From: Parvularcula lutaonensis
Lineage (GTDB): Bacteria > Pseudomonadota > Alphaproteobacteria > Caulobacterales > Parvularculaceae
Assembly (NCBI RefSeq): GCF_014651915.1
Contig: NZ_BMXU01000002.1
Coordinates: forward strand, 315,507-379,506
DNA length: 64,000 nt
Direction: 5' to 3'
The notes under the pieces are model-generated. The model was not told the origin of the DNA, made no database searches, and saw only the letters and a program-made list of their open reading frames with translations. Within the stretch, counting starts at the first letter, position 1, and each line of letters opens with the position of its first letter. A program made the position numbers and the translations under genes. Positions 50,445-59,622 of this stretch are shown piece by piece.

Positions 50445-51368
50445 ATGAGCGCGCAAGGTGGCCCCCCTGTCGTCATTGTCGGCGGCCCGACGGCTTCAGG
50501 CAAATCCGCCGCTGCGGAGATGCTCGCCCGGATGGTTGGTGGAGAGGTCATCAACGCTGACTCGATGCAGGTCTATCGCGACCTCCGTATTCTATCGGCA
50601 AGGCCCACGGCCTCCGATCAGCGGAGCGTGCCCCATCATCTCTACGGTCATGTCGATGGGTCCGAGAGGTACTCCGCGGGTCGTTTCGTGTCCGAAGCGG
50701 TTCCGATCATCGAGAAGCTGCGGGCTGAGGGTGCCATTCCCGTCATCTGTGGAGGCACGGGGCTGTACCTCAAGAGCCTGACTGAGGGGCTCTCGCCGAT
50801 CCCGGAGGTGCCTGAAGAGGTGAGCGTCAGGGCGGGCGTGGCCTTCGATGCTGACCCGGCCGCGTTCAGGACGAAGCTGCTTGAAGCCGATCCGGCGATG
50901 GAACGACTGGAGCCGAATGACCGCCAGCGCCATGTCCGCGCGGTAGCCGTCCTCGAAGCGACGGGCAGGCCGCTGTCTGACTGGCAAAAGGAGCCGCGGC
51001 GCAAACCGCTTGACGCGCCGTTCCTTGAAACGTGCCTGCTGCCGCCGCGCGAGACGCTTTACGAGAATTGCGACCGGCGTTTTCTCAAGATGATGGAAGA
51101 GGGGGCGGTCCAGGAAGTCCGGGCTCTCATGGCGCGCGGGCTGTCTCCAATCCTGCCGGTCATGAAGGCGCTGGGCGTTCCTGAACTCGCTGCATTCATC
51201 CGCGGCGATCTCGAGGAAGGGGAGGCCGTCGAGATGGCGGCGCAGGAGACCCGACGCTTTGCCAAGCGCCAGATGACCTGGTTCCGCAACCAGACCGACT
51301 GGCCGGTGTTCAGCGCGGGCGATCACCTTGTCGAAGCTGCGGCGAAAAAGGTGATGGCGCGGCGGTAA
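50445..51368 (+). CDS. miaA: tRNA dimethylallyltransferase
   Basis: Adds dimethylallyl to A37 of tRNAs reading UNN codons. The 307-aa protein has P-loop GPTASGKS (about 14-21), the NADSMQVY segment, the GGTGLYLK segment and the family's C-terminal RQMTWFRNQ. The ATG at 50445 is chosen because it directly precedes the first strand, since the longer frame overlaps grxD. MiaA substrates link it to MiaB, whose clusters depend on Fe-S supply. The proximity to grxD may reflect this, but it is only suggestive. Confidence 0.96.
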   Translation: MSAQGGPPVVIVGGPTASGKSAAAEMLARMVGGEVINADSMQVYRDLRILSARPTASDQRSVPHHLYGHVDGSERYSAGRFVSEAVPIIEKLRAEGAIPVICGGTGLYLKSLTEGLSPIPEVPEEVSVRAGVAFDADPAAFRTKLLEADPAMERLEPNDRQRHVRAVAVLEATGRPLSDWQKEPRRKPLDAPFLETCLLPPRETLYENCDRRFLKMMEEGAVQEVRALMARGLSPILPVMKALGVPELAAFIRGDLEEGEAVEMAAQETRRFAKRQMTWFRNQTDWPVFSAGDHLVEAAAKKVMARR

Positions 51369-51383
51369 CTTCCTACGCCAAGG

Positions 51384-51417
51384 CCCCGAAGATCCGTCCG
51401 GACATTTCGGGGTTTTT
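51384..51417 (+). terminator. Terminator after miaA
   Basis: CCCCGAA (51384-51390) and TTCGGGG (51406-51412) with T-run 51413-51417. It ends 4 nt before the next start codon, so the redoxin gene may be expressed by read-through or leaderless. Confidence 0.7.
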
Positions 51418-51420
51418 GCC

Positions 51421-51939
51421 ATGCTTCTCGCTTTTCTTCTCTCGCTCGCGCTCGGCGCGGATCTTGGCCCTGCCGTGGGCTCCACCATTCCGGCGGCGGA
51501 ACGATTTGAGGCCGCCACGGGAGAGGAGGGCGCAACGATCGTCTTCGTCCGCTCGGTCGACTGGTGCCCCTATTGCAAGAAGCAGGTGGCGGAGCTTGAT
51601 GCTGAGGCTCGGGCATTCGCTAAAGAAGGCCGTCCGCTGATCTTCGTCAGCTATGATACGCCGGCGAAGCAGATGGCGTTTGCGGAGAAAATGGGCATCG
51701 ACGCTGCCCTGATCTCGGACGAGGGCTCGGAGATCATCAAGGCCTTCGGGATCCTCAACGAACAGCACCGCCCGGGCAGCCGGGTCCACGGCATTCCGCA
51801 CCCGGCGGTCTTTATTGTCGACAAGAACGGTGTCGTGGAGGCCAAGCTCTATGAGGATGATTACGCCACCAACGACAAGAGCTATCGTAACAGGCCCGCG
51901 GTGGAGACGATCCTCGAGGCGGTGCGAGGGGCTGAGTAA
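51421..51939 (+). CDS. Exported redoxin with CPYC active site
   Basis: Thioredoxin-fold protein of the AhpC/TSA-redoxin type, 172 aa. Hydrophobic signal-like start (about 1-14), active site WCPYC (about 48-52), and cis-Pro region in GIPHPAVFIVDKNG. The CPYC dithiol is glutaredoxin-like, while the rest resembles peroxiredoxin/TlpA proteins. It likely keeps envelope thiols in balance. No good ribosome-binding site is visible because a terminator occupies the space. Confidence 0.85.
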   Translation: MLLAFLLSLALGADLGPAVGSTIPAAERFEAATGEEGATIVFVRSVDWCPYCKKQVAELDAEARAFAKEGRPLIFVSYDTPAKQMAFAEKMGIDAALISDEGSEIIKAFGILNEQHRPGSRVHGIPHPAVFIVDKNGVVEAKLYEDDYATNDKSYRNRPAVETILEAVRGAE

Positions 51940-52065
51940 CCGAGCTCTCCGCCGGAGCCGTTTGCTTGTTTGTGCCGGTCGCGAGCTTCGGGAGGAGAAG
52001 GCACCCTGAGGGATATCGGCGAATTCGGGTTGGTCGATATCCAGACGCGGCTTCGCCTGACGAGT

Positions 52066-53535
52066 TCAGGCGACCTTCATGAAGTCTGGCACGTGGTCGC
52101 CGAAGCCTTTGACGTTGTCCGCGTGCTGCATGGCAGGGACTTCGTCGCGGCGGCCACGGCGTCCCCGTCCTCCGCGTTCTGAGCGCTCTCCTCGCTCGGA
52201 ACGGTCGGACCTGTCGCGCTTGCCGCGACCGCCCCGGTCGCCTTCATCGTCCTTGTAGCTCTCAAAGAACTCCTTGAGGTCGAGCTCGTCAATGGAATCC
52301 ATGCCCGTGGTCTTGAGAACGGCGTCCAGGGCCTTCTCGTCCGCTGGCGTGACCATCATCAGGGCAGTGCCCTTGCGGCCGGCGCGGCCTGTCCGGCCGA
52401 TGCGGTGGACGTAATCGTCCGAGTTCACCGGGACGGCAAAGTTGAAGACGTGGCTGACCTCCGGGATGTCGAGGCCACGAGCCGCGACATCGGAGGCGAC
52501 GAGCAGCTTGAGCTCGCCATCGCGGAATTTCTGCAACGTCTCCATGCGGAAGGACTGCGCAAGATCGCCGTGGATCGGGCGGGCATTGTAGCCGTGCTTC
52601 TGGAGCGACTTGGCGACGATATCGACGTTCTTCTTCCGGTTGCAGAAAATGATGCCGTTCTGGAGGCCCTCGGCGTCGTCGATCAGTTTACGGAGAGTCG
52701 CGCGCTTGAGGCGGTCATCGTTCTTCGGCAGGCGGACAATCTTTTGGGTGATCGTGTCCGCCGTCTGTGCCGGGCGACTGACCTCGACGCGCGCGGGCGC
52801 GGAGAGGAACTGCTGCGTCAGCCGGGTGATCTCCGGCGGCATGGTCGCGGAGAAGAACAGGGTCTGCCGCGTGAACGGCGTCAGGTTGAAGATGCGCTCG
52901 ATGTCGGGGATGAAGCCCATGTCGAGCATCCGGTCGGCCTCGTCGACCACCATGACCTCGAGGCCGGTGAGGAGAAGCTTGCCGCGCTCGAAATGGTCGA
53001 GAAGCCGACCCGGCGTGGCGATCAGGACGTCCACGCCGCGGGTAAGGGCGATCTCCTGGTCCTTGAAGCTGACGCCACCGATCAGCAGCGCCATCGAGAG
53101 CTTGTGGTACTTGCCGTATTTCTCGAAGCTCTCGGCCACCTGTGCCGCCAGCTCGCGCGTCGGGGCAAGGACCAGGCTGCGCGGCATGCGCGCCCGGGCG
53201 CGGCCGCGCGACAGGCGGTGGATCATCGGAATGGTGAAGGCGGCGGTCTTGCCGGTCCCTGTCTGCGCGATGCCGAGGACGTCGCGGCCCTTCAGCGCTT
53301 CGGGAATGGCTTTCGCCTGGATCGGCGTCGGCGTGTCGTAGCCGGCGTCGATGATGCCCTTGAGAAGCTTCTCGTCGAGGCCGAGATCGGCGAATTTCAC
53401 TTCGACAGGCGCGTCGTGGGCGACGACGCCTTCCTCAGCCGGAGCGTCCGCTTCGGCCTGGGTCGTTTCGGTCTCGGTTTGGGTCGGCTCCTGGGCCTCG
53501 GCGTCCACTTCCTGGACGTCGTTTTCAGAACTCAT
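52066..53535 (-). CDS. DEAD-box RNA helicase (RhlE-like)
   Basis: ATP-dependent RNA helicase of 489 aa. An acidic leader (about 1-45) is followed by the Q motif, motif I AQTGTGKT, DEAD motif VVDEADRMLDMGF, SAT motif and the HRIGRTGRAGRKG motif. The C-terminal tail (about 415-465) is strongly Arg/Gly/Asp-rich, with repeated RSERGERS-like units, typical of RNA-binding tails in cold-shock or ribosome-assembly helicases. It is closest to RhlE-type by eye. It may act in ribosome biogenesis, but this is inference. Confidence 0.95.
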   Translation of the reverse strand: MSSENDVQEVDAEAQEPTQTETETTQAEADAPAEEGVVAHDAPVEVKFADLGLDEKLLKGIIDAGYDTPTPIQAKAIPEALKGRDVLGIAQTGTGKTAAFTIPMIHRLSRGRARARMPRSLVLAPTRELAAQVAESFEKYGKYHKLSMALLIGGVSFKDQEIALTRGVDVLIATPGRLLDHFERGKLLLTGLEVMVVDEADRMLDMGFIPDIERIFNLTPFTRQTLFFSATMPPEITRLTQQFLSAPARVEVSRPAQTADTITQKIVRLPKNDDRLKRATLRKLIDDAEGLQNGIIFCNRKKNVDIVAKSLQKHGYNARPIHGDLAQSFRMETLQKFRDGELKLLVASDVAARGLDIPEVSHVFNFAVPVNSDDYVHRIGRTGRAGRKGTALMMVTPADEKALDAVLKTTGMDSIDELDLKEFFESYKDDEGDRGGRGKRDRSDRSERGERSERGGRGRRGRRDEVPAMQHADNVKGFGDHVPDFMKVA

Positions 53536-53791
53536 GCGTTGATCGTTTTCGCTTATCTGTCGGTCGTTACGTTTGCGGTCGGTTTTTCCAAGCGCCTAAC
53601 TCGCGAAACGGGCAGAGCAAGCAAGACGCCAATCGGCAGTCGCGGACGTCTGACCTTGATCCTGAAAACAGGCTGCGCCCACGAAACGCGGGCACTACGA
53701 CGGGTCCCCGCCCCTGTAAAGGGCTGACGGGGTGAGGACTTGTTGAGGACAGAGAAGTCCGTCCTTCGTGACTAGAAAAGCACAGTCGAAG

Positions 53792-54805
53792 TCATGGCTG
53801 TCGCGTCAAAACCACACGGTAGCGCGCCTTGCCATCCCGCAAATGCTGCATCCCGTCATTGCAGTCGTCCATCGAGAACCGGTCGGTGATCGGTGCGATG
53901 CCGTGGCGGCCGCAGAATTCAAGCATACGCTGCATGATGACAGGCGGGGCGAGGCCCGAGCCGCCGACCCTCTTTTCCTGACCGATCAGGTCGAAGGCAC
54001 CGACCGAGATCGGCTCTTCGACATTGCCGCCGACATTCACGAAGCGGCCCTTGGCACAGAGCGCCCCCACATAGTCGCTCCACGGAAGGCCGACCGCCGT
54101 GGTGTTGAGGATGAGATCGAAGCTGCCACGCAGTTTCTTGAGCGTGCCCTCATCGCGGGTGTTGGCGACGTGGTGCGCGCCAAGGTCCTTTGCCTGCTGC
54201 GCCTTGTCGTCCGAGGTGGTGAAAGCGGTGACCTCGCATCCCCATGCGCGGGCGAACTGCAAGGCGAGGTGGCCAAGGCCACCAATGCCGATGATGCCGA
54301 CCCGGTCCATCGGACTCACCTCGTACTGGACCAGCGGGTTGAAGACTGTCGCGCCGCCGCAGAAGAGGGGACCGGCGGTGACAGCGTCCACGCTGTCCGG
54401 GATCGGGATGCACCAGAGCTCCGACGCGCGGACCCTGTCGGCAAAGCCGCCATGGCGACCAACGATGGTGGCGGTGGAGTTGGTACAGAGATTGTGGTGC
54501 CCAGAAAGGCAGGGGCGGCATCGTCGGCAGCTCTCGGCGAACCAGCCGAGGCCAACGCGCTGGCCGACCTGAACGGCCTTCACGCCATCACCAGTCTTGG
54601 TCACCTTTCCGACAACTTCATGTCCGGGAACAAGGGGGTAGGTAGAGAAACCCCACTCATTGTCGATCATCGACATGTCGGAGTGGCAGATGCCGCAGCT
54701 TTCAATCTCGAGTTCGACCTCGTCGAATCCCAGGTCGCCGAACTCATATTCGAACGGCTCGAGCTTCCCGCCTTTTTCCATGGCGGCGTAGGCGTTGACG
54801 GGCAT
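53792..54805 (-). CDS. Zinc alcohol dehydrogenase (cinnamyl-alcohol-dehydrogenase-like)
   Basis: NADP-dependent alcohol/aldehyde oxidoreductase of 337 aa in the YahK/CAD branch of medium-chain dehydrogenases. The catalytic zinc ligands are in CGICHSD and GHE, the structural zinc Cys cluster is in CRRCRPCLSGHHNLC, and the cofactor loop is GIGGLGHLALQ. The ATG at 54805 is chosen for AACAGGAGG upstream. It transcribes away from the PepSY gene. Confidence 0.93.
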   Translation of the reverse strand: MPVNAYAAMEKGGKLEPFEYEFGDLGFDEVELEIESCGICHSDMSMIDNEWGFSTYPLVPGHEVVGKVTKTGDGVKAVQVGQRVGLGWFAESCRRCRPCLSGHHNLCTNSTATIVGRHGGFADRVRASELWCIPIPDSVDAVTAGPLFCGGATVFNPLVQYEVSPMDRVGIIGIGGLGHLALQFARAWGCEVTAFTTSDDKAQQAKDLGAHHVANTRDEGTLKKLRGSFDLILNTTAVGLPWSDYVGALCAKGRFVNVGGNVEEPISVGAFDLIGQEKRVGGSGLAPPVIMQRMLEFCGRHGIAPITDRFSMDDCNDGMQHLRDGKARYRVVLTRQP

Positions 54806-54904
54806 GGACCTGTTCCTCCTGTTCGGCTTTGCGAAGTAGAGCGTGGCGAGCCCCAAGGCGAGGCCGCGAAGCAGGACACCGCCAACGCCCTTTCCTGCCG
54901 CGAA

Positions 54905-54919
54905 TGCTCATGATAATCA
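54905..54919. promoter_or_regulatory. Fur-like box upstream of PepSY gene
   Basis: TGCTCATGATAATCA matches 11 of 14 informative positions of the 7-1-7 Fur motif (TGATAAT-N-ATTATCA). It sits in the divergent region between the alcohol dehydrogenase and the PepSY gene. PepSY proteins frequently accompany iron uptake. Binding is inference. Confidence 0.35.
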
Positions 54920-54951
54920 CTCGCAAGGAATTCTTCTTTGGCGGGCTTGCG

Positions 54952-55650
54952 ATGACGACGATGGAACCGACGAAAACCAAGAGGCGGAAGCTCCACCCCT
55001 TTCTCCCGGAGAAGCTGCAGCGCGGGACCTTCCTGCTCTGGTTGAAGCGGACCCACGCCTGGACCGGGCTTTTCGGAGCGCTGATGTTCGTGGTGCTCGG
55101 GTTTTCGGGGATCCTCCTGAACCATCGCAACGTGATGAAGATCGAGGTGGGCACGCCTCAGGTGTCCTCGGTCGAGTTCGTTCGCGAAGGGATGCCGTTT
55201 GAGAGCCGAGACGATTTTGCGGCGTGGGTGCAGGCGACCTATGGGGTGATCCAGGAACCTTCCGCCTCGCGCAAAGCCCCAAGGATCGAGGCTGTCAGTT
55301 TCGAGGGGACGGAGCAAAAGCCTGTGGAGCGCTGGGACATGCGGTTCCGTGGCCCCAACGCAGCGATCGAGGCGAGCTACGTGCCCGCGGCCAACCTGGT
55401 CGCCCTCGAGCGGACGGGGTATTCCTTCCTCGCGCTCCTCAAGGAGCTTCATATGGGACACGGCATCGGCGTCGTCTGGATCCTCCTGATCGATGCTATT
55501 GCGGGGGCGCTGTTGCTCATGAGCCTGTCGGGGATCCTGCTCTGGTCGCGACTTCATGGGCCAAGGCTGGCAGCGGCCGGGCTGCTTCTCGCCTGCGCTG
55601 TCTGGGTCCTCTTGGGTGCAGCGCCGTACATGATTGGAGGGATCGGTTAA
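54952..55650 (+). CDS. PepSY-type membrane protein
   Basis: The 232-aa protein resembles PepSY-associated TM proteins. An N-terminal helix has the [27 protein letters not shown] signature-like stretch (His and Arg residues flanking the membrane). A periplasmic domain of about 100 residues follows, then a LKELHMGHG segment and two more helices near the C-terminus. Similar proteins occur near TonB-dependent receptors and iron reductases. The start at 54952 is favoured if the Fur-like site at 54905 is promoter DNA; 54904 is an alternative start. Confidence 0.75.
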   Translation: MTTMEPTKTKRRKLHPFLPEKLQRGTFLLWLKRTHAWTGLFGALMFVVLGFSGILLNHRNVMKIEVGTPQVSSVEFVREGMPFESRDDFAAWVQATYGVIQEPSASRKAPRIEAVSFEGTEQKPVERWDMRFRGPNAAIEASYVPAANLVALERTGYSFLALLKELHMGHGIGVVWILLIDAIAGALLLMSLSGILLWSRLHGPRLAAAGLLLACAVWVLLGAAPYMIGGIG

Positions 55651-55717
55651 TTTCGCGCGGCGCAGGCGTTGCACGAGTGCTCTCAGGCCATTAGCGTCAA
55701 AGGCCAGGAGTAAGGTC

Positions 55718-57073
55718 ATGTGGCATCCGTCAAGCTGGCGCGCGAAGCCGGCGAAGCACATTCCGGACGACTATCCCGATCCCGCGGCTCTTGAAGCTGT
55801 GGAGAAAGAGCTCGCGAGCTATCCTCCGCTGGTCTTTGCCGGCGAGGTGCGCTCGCTGAAGGAGCGCTTGGCGGCGGTCAGCCGCGGGGAAGCGTTTCTC
55901 CTGCAGGGCGGGGACTGTGCGGAAAGCTTCAAGGAGTTCTCAGCCGACAACATTCGCGACACCTTCCGCGTGCTGCTCCAGATGGCCGTCGCCCTGACCT
56001 ATGGCGCGGCCGTGCCGGTGGTGAAGGTCGGACGGATTGCCGGCCAGTTCGGCAAGCCGCGTTCCTCGCCCACCGAGACGCAAGGCGATGTCACCCTGCC
56101 AAGCTATCGCGGCGACAACATCAACGGCTCGGAGTTCACGGCCGAGGCGCGCATTCCCGACCCGCAGCGGCTTCTCAAGGGCTATGGCCAGTCGGCGGCG
56201 ACGCTGAACCTGATCCGGGCCTTTGCCAAAGGGGGCTATGCGTCCCTTCGCAACGTGCACCGCTGGAACCTGGAATTCGCCAGCGGCCCGCAGAATGAGC
56301 GTTACACGGAGCTTGCCAACAAGATCTCCGACGCCATGGACTTCATGGACGCCTGCGGGCTTGGAACGAGCTACACCAAGGCATTCAACGAGGTCGAGTT
56401 CTACACCAGTCATGAGGCTCTTCTTCTGGGCTATGAAGAGGCGCTGACCCGGACAGACTCCACCAGTGGCGATTACTACGACACCTCCGCCCACATGGTC
56501 TGGATCGGTGACCGGACCCGCCAGCCCGGCGGTGCGCATGTCGAGTTTTGTCGCGGGATCGCCAACCCCATCGGCATCAAGTGCGGGCCGACCATGCAGC
56601 CTGATGAGCTTATCCAGCTCCTCGATATTCTGAACCCTGATGACGAGGCCGGGCGGATTGTCCTGATCTCCCGTTTCGGGACCGAAAAGATCAGCCAGCA
56701 CCTTCCCGGACTGGTTCGCCGGGTGCAGGAGGAAGGCCGGACGGTCGTCTGGTCTTCGGATCCCATGCACGGCAACACGATCAAGGCCGACAATGGCTAC
56801 AAGACGCGAAAGGTTTCGTCTGTTCTGGGAGAAGTTCAGCAGTTCTTCGACCTCGTTCGGGGAGAGGGCGCCTATCCCGGCGGTGTGCATTTCGAGATGA
56901 CCGGCCAGGACGTGACCGAGTGCCTCGGCGGATTGCAGGCAATTGACGAGGAGGCGCTCTCGAAGCGCTACCACACCCATTGCGATCCTCGCCTCAATGC
57001 CAGCCAGGCGCTGGAGCTGGCCTTCACGCTGGCAGAAGAGCTCCGCGCGGTGCGCGAGCGACAGGCAGCCTAG
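55718..57073 (+). CDS. Class II DAHP synthase
   Basis: First enzyme of the shikimate pathway (phosphoenolpyruvate plus erythrose 4-phosphate to DAHP). The 451-aa protein is of the plant-like type II. It has family stretches [11 protein letters not shown] (metal Cys), [14 protein letters not shown], and the [11 protein letters not shown] and [10 protein letters not shown] segments. The ATG at 55718 follows GGAGTAAGG. It shares CTAG at 57070-57073 with the convergent HisKA-receiver gene. Confidence 0.97.
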   Translation: MWHPSSWRAKPAKHIPDDYPDPAALEAVEKELASYPPLVFAGEVRSLKERLAAVSRGEAFLLQGGDCAESFKEFSADNIRDTFRVLLQMAVALTYGAAVPVVKVGRIAGQFGKPRSSPTETQGDVTLPSYRGDNINGSEFTAEARIPDPQRLLKGYGQSAATLNLIRAFAKGGYASLRNVHRWNLEFASGPQNERYTELANKISDAMDFMDACGLGTSYTKAFNEVEFYTSHEALLLGYEEALTRTDSTSGDYYDTSAHMVWIGDRTRQPGGAHVEFCRGIANPIGIKCGPTMQPDELIQLLDILNPDDEAGRIVLISRFGTEKISQHLPGLVRRVQEEGRTVVWSSDPMHGNTIKADNGYKTRKVSSVLGEVQQFFDLVRGEGAYPGGVHFEMTGQDVTECLGGLQAIDEEALSKRYHTHCDPRLNASQALELAFTLAEELRAVRERQAA

Positions 57074-57825
57074 GCCAGACAGTCCCGCAACGAGACCTTC
57101 ACCTTCGTCAGTTCACGGAGGCGATCCTGCAGGTGCCGGACGGCAATCGGCTTCGTCATATAGCCATCCGCACCCATCGCCTGGGCAAGCTGCGGTCCGT
57201 CCGGATCGGCGTTGGCTGTCAATATGATGATTGGCGTCCTGGACCATGCTTCGCCGCTGGACCTGATCGCCTTGATGGCTTCCTGGCCGCTCATCACCGG
57301 CATCTGGAGGTCCATCAGAATTCCGTCCGGTGACTGTTCTGCCAAGAGGTTCAGGGCTTCAGCACCATTTTCGGCTTGCGCGCTCCGCATACCGATCGCC
57401 TCCACGGCAGCCTTGGCGACCATGCGGTTCACGGAGTTGTCGTCAACAATGAGAATAAGGGGGGTGTAGTCGGGCACATCGGCTTCCTGCTCGGAGCATG
57501 TTCCGTTCACCCGTGCCATTTCGATGGCGGTTTCAAGAAATTCGAGGAGTTCCCGCGCGGACCGCTCTATCATGTCACCCCAGCCGCGGACCGCTTCGGG
57601 GATGTTCTCTGCCTGCAGCAGTTGCGCGGGCCCGATGATTCCATTCATCGGTGTACGGAATTCATGATTGATATTCCGGAGAAACCGCTCCTTCGTTCGC
57701 GCGGCCTCGTAGAGCTCGAGCGAGCGCTCCTCCAGGAGCTTTTCCGCTCTCAGCCTCGCCGCCCGTTCGCGCTCGTAGCGCTGGCGTGCGACGTAGCCGG
57801 TCTTCACCGCCGCTCCCTCCCTCAT
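57070..57825 (-). CDS. HisKA-receiver protein without ATPase domain
   Basis: The 251-aa protein has a coiled-coil leader (about 10-45, Arg/Glu-rich), a HisKA dimerisation domain with His54 in [11 protein letters not shown], and a receiver domain (about 121-245) with D127/D128, phospho-acceptor D172 in [11 protein letters not shown] and Lys in MTKPI. No HATPase_c domain lies between them: only about 15 residues separate the second HisKA helix from the receiver. It can therefore accept but not create phosphate. It is the second gene after the H-NOX-like sensor (3-nt gap), so a NO-linked relay is inferred. A GTG at 57807 with AGGGAGGGAG upstream is an alternative start. Confidence 0.85.
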   Translation of the reverse strand: MREGAAVKTGYVARQRYERERAARLRAEKLLEERSLELYEAARTKERFLRNINHEFRTPMNGIIGPAQLLQAENIPEAVRGWGDMIERSARELLEFLETAIEMARVNGTCSEQEADVPDYTPLILIVDDNSVNRMVAKAAVEAIGMRSAQAENGAEALNLLAEQSPDGILMDLQMPVMSGQEAIKAIRSSGEAWSRTPIIILTANADPDGPQLAQAMGADGYMTKPIAVRHLQDRLRELTKVKVSLRDCLA

Positions 57826-57828
57826 GCC

Positions 57829-58374
57829 CTAGTCCTGTTCGATGATAAACTGGTGGGAGGGGAGCCCGCCGACGGTGCCAAGGTCCAATTGCCGGATCGA
57901 TGCAGGTGTACCGAAGTGGAGCAGGCAGCCCTCGATCAGGCCGCGGCAGAAAGAGGGCATGTTCTGGCGCGACCGGTAGGTCAGGATGAGGGCCTTATCG
58001 GAAGGACGCTCGGCGGAGAGATGCGGCAGGGCGGCATTCGGGTCGAGCTTGCGGACGTCCCGATGGATTTCGCCGCCGACGCGGGAAAGCATCTCGAATG
58101 CCGAGCGGTAGCGCCTGAAGATCTCGGGGTGCACCTCTTCGAACCGACTGAACAGCTTGCGTCCATAGGCGCGCTGGAGCTGCTCGACCGAAAGCTTGGT
58201 CCGGTCGCTCAGCGCACCAACGAGAAGATGCAGCTCGCTCCCGTCATAGATGTCCACCGCCGTATAGGCGCCGCCACTATCGAGGTGGCAGGCGTCAAGA
58301 ATTCTATCTGTCGTTTCGGGGCCAAAACTTTGGTCGACCATGTCGAGAAACTCAGTGAAGACGATGCCTTTCAT
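57829..58374 (-). CDS. H-NOX/HNOB-like haem sensor
   Basis: The 181-aa protein of the H-NOX (haem-nitric oxide binding) family starts at the ATG at 58374 (GGGAG upstream). The proximal haem-ligand His is probably H104 (GEIHRDVRKL). The YxSxR propionate-binding motif is Y133-R-S135-R-Q137, so the conserved Arg is replaced by Gln. Known H-NOX proteins bind NO or O2 and control kinases or cyclases encoded next to them, and here the neighbour is the HisKA-receiver protein. Haem binding with this motif change needs testing. Confidence 0.82.
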   Translation of the reverse strand: MKGIVFTEFLDMVDQSFGPETTDRILDACHLDSGGAYTAVDIYDGSELHLLVGALSDRTKLSVEQLQRAYGRKLFSRFEEVHPEIFRRYRSAFEMLSRVGGEIHRDVRKLDPNAALPHLSAERPSDKALILTYRSRQNMPSFCRGLIEGCLLHFGTPASIRQLDLGTVGGLPSHQFIIEQD

Positions 58375-58561
58375 GGCGGCTCCCACAGCTAGAGGTTGTG
58401 GCTATCAAGAAAGGGCTAAGTGTCGATGAACGCCGTGGACTCGAGTCATCGGATCCGCCAGAGAATTTCTCGAGCGGGGGCAGGCGGTTGGCATATCTTG
58501 TGAAGCCTTCCGCAAAGGGGACCAGCGCTCTTTTGGTGCTTGGCCCGAAACGGGAAGCCTG

Positions 58562-59620
58562 ATGTCGGACACTGTCCCCAGCGCAGCAATGACCTCTCCG
58601 ATCGCGCCAGCACAGGGAGAGGCAGGCTTGAAGCAGCCTCTGGACCGGGCCGCGGGGATGGCCTTTGGACGTGTCCTTGCGTGCTTTCTCGTGATCGCAG
58701 CGCATCAGGACTACCGGATCTATGGCGATTTCGCCTCTGTTGGCAGCGCCTTCTTCGTGGCTTTCGGCTGGGTCGTCCCCTTTTTCCTGATCGCATCGGG
58801 TTACTTTTACGGCCGCACGCGCTCCTTGCGCCCGGTCCTGCGCTTCGCGGTCAGAAGGTTGTTACCGCTCTATGTCATCTGGGTGCTGATCTACTTGGTT
58901 GCAACCGAAACATTCGGCCGTGTTCTGAACAATCCCGCAGACCTCAAGACCTGGTTCTGGCTGTTGGCCGAGGGGGGCGAGGGCTACCATCTTTGGTTCC
59001 TGAGCTCGCTCGGCGCGAGCCTCGTGGCCGTCCATCTGGTGGCCCAATACGTTAGCATGCGAACGATCATGGTGCTCGGTGCCGTGTGTTTCGCAGGCGG
59101 GCTGCTTCTGGGCTCATACGCTCCAGTCGCCGGGCTTCCCGACTTGCGGACACCAGAGCTTTCGCGTGTCTTCCCGTTCTACCCGGTAGTTTTCGTCGCA
59201 TTCGGCCTGTGGGCGCGACGCAGCGGATTCGAGCTCTCGTGGCAAAAGGCGGCTATGCTTGCGATGGCGGGGATTACGCTTTCCGCAGCTGAGCTTTGCC
59301 TCTTCCGGTTCGGGTTCGGTGTTCCGTTTACGGAGAACGATTTTGCGATCGGCACGGTTCCGTTCGGTATCGGCATGTTCTTCCTGTTTCGGCGACTTGC
59401 CCTGCCGCGGAACCTGCTTTCGAAATGGTCGCGGCGCCTGGCACCCGCCACGCTAGGAATTTTCGCCGCGCATCTCATCGTCCTCAAGCAGCTCGAAAGC
59501 CACGCTCCCGCGCCGGGTCTTCTGACGGGCGCGAGCATCCTTGTGCTCACGTTCCTGCTGACGACTGCTCTCGTGCTAGGTTTGAGACAGGTTCCGTTGC
59601 TCAAGCGTCTTGCCGGCTAG
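58562..59620 (+). CDS. Acyltransferase family 3 membrane protein
   Basis: The 352-aa protein has about ten membrane helices. Acyltransferase_3 features include the N-terminal FLVIAAHQDYRI (family His) and the VVPFFLIASGYFYGR segment. Such proteins O-acylate sugars, lipids or glycans. The substrate is not evident. It ends 3 nt from the convergent phhA. Confidence 0.82.
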   Translation: MSDTVPSAAMTSPIAPAQGEAGLKQPLDRAAGMAFGRVLACFLVIAAHQDYRIYGDFASVGSAFFVAFGWVVPFFLIASGYFYGRTRSLRPVLRFAVRRLLPLYVIWVLIYLVATETFGRVLNNPADLKTWFWLLAEGGEGYHLWFLSSLGASLVAVHLVAQYVSMRTIMVLGAVCFAGGLLLGSYAPVAGLPDLRTPELSRVFPFYPVVFVAFGLWARRSGFELSWQKAAMLAMAGITLSAAELCLFRFGFGVPFTENDFAIGTVPFGIGMFFLFRRLALPRNLLSKWSRRLAPATLGIFAAHLIVLKQLESHAPAPGLLTGASILVLTFLLTTALVLGLRQVPLLKRLAG

Positions 59621-59622
59621 GC

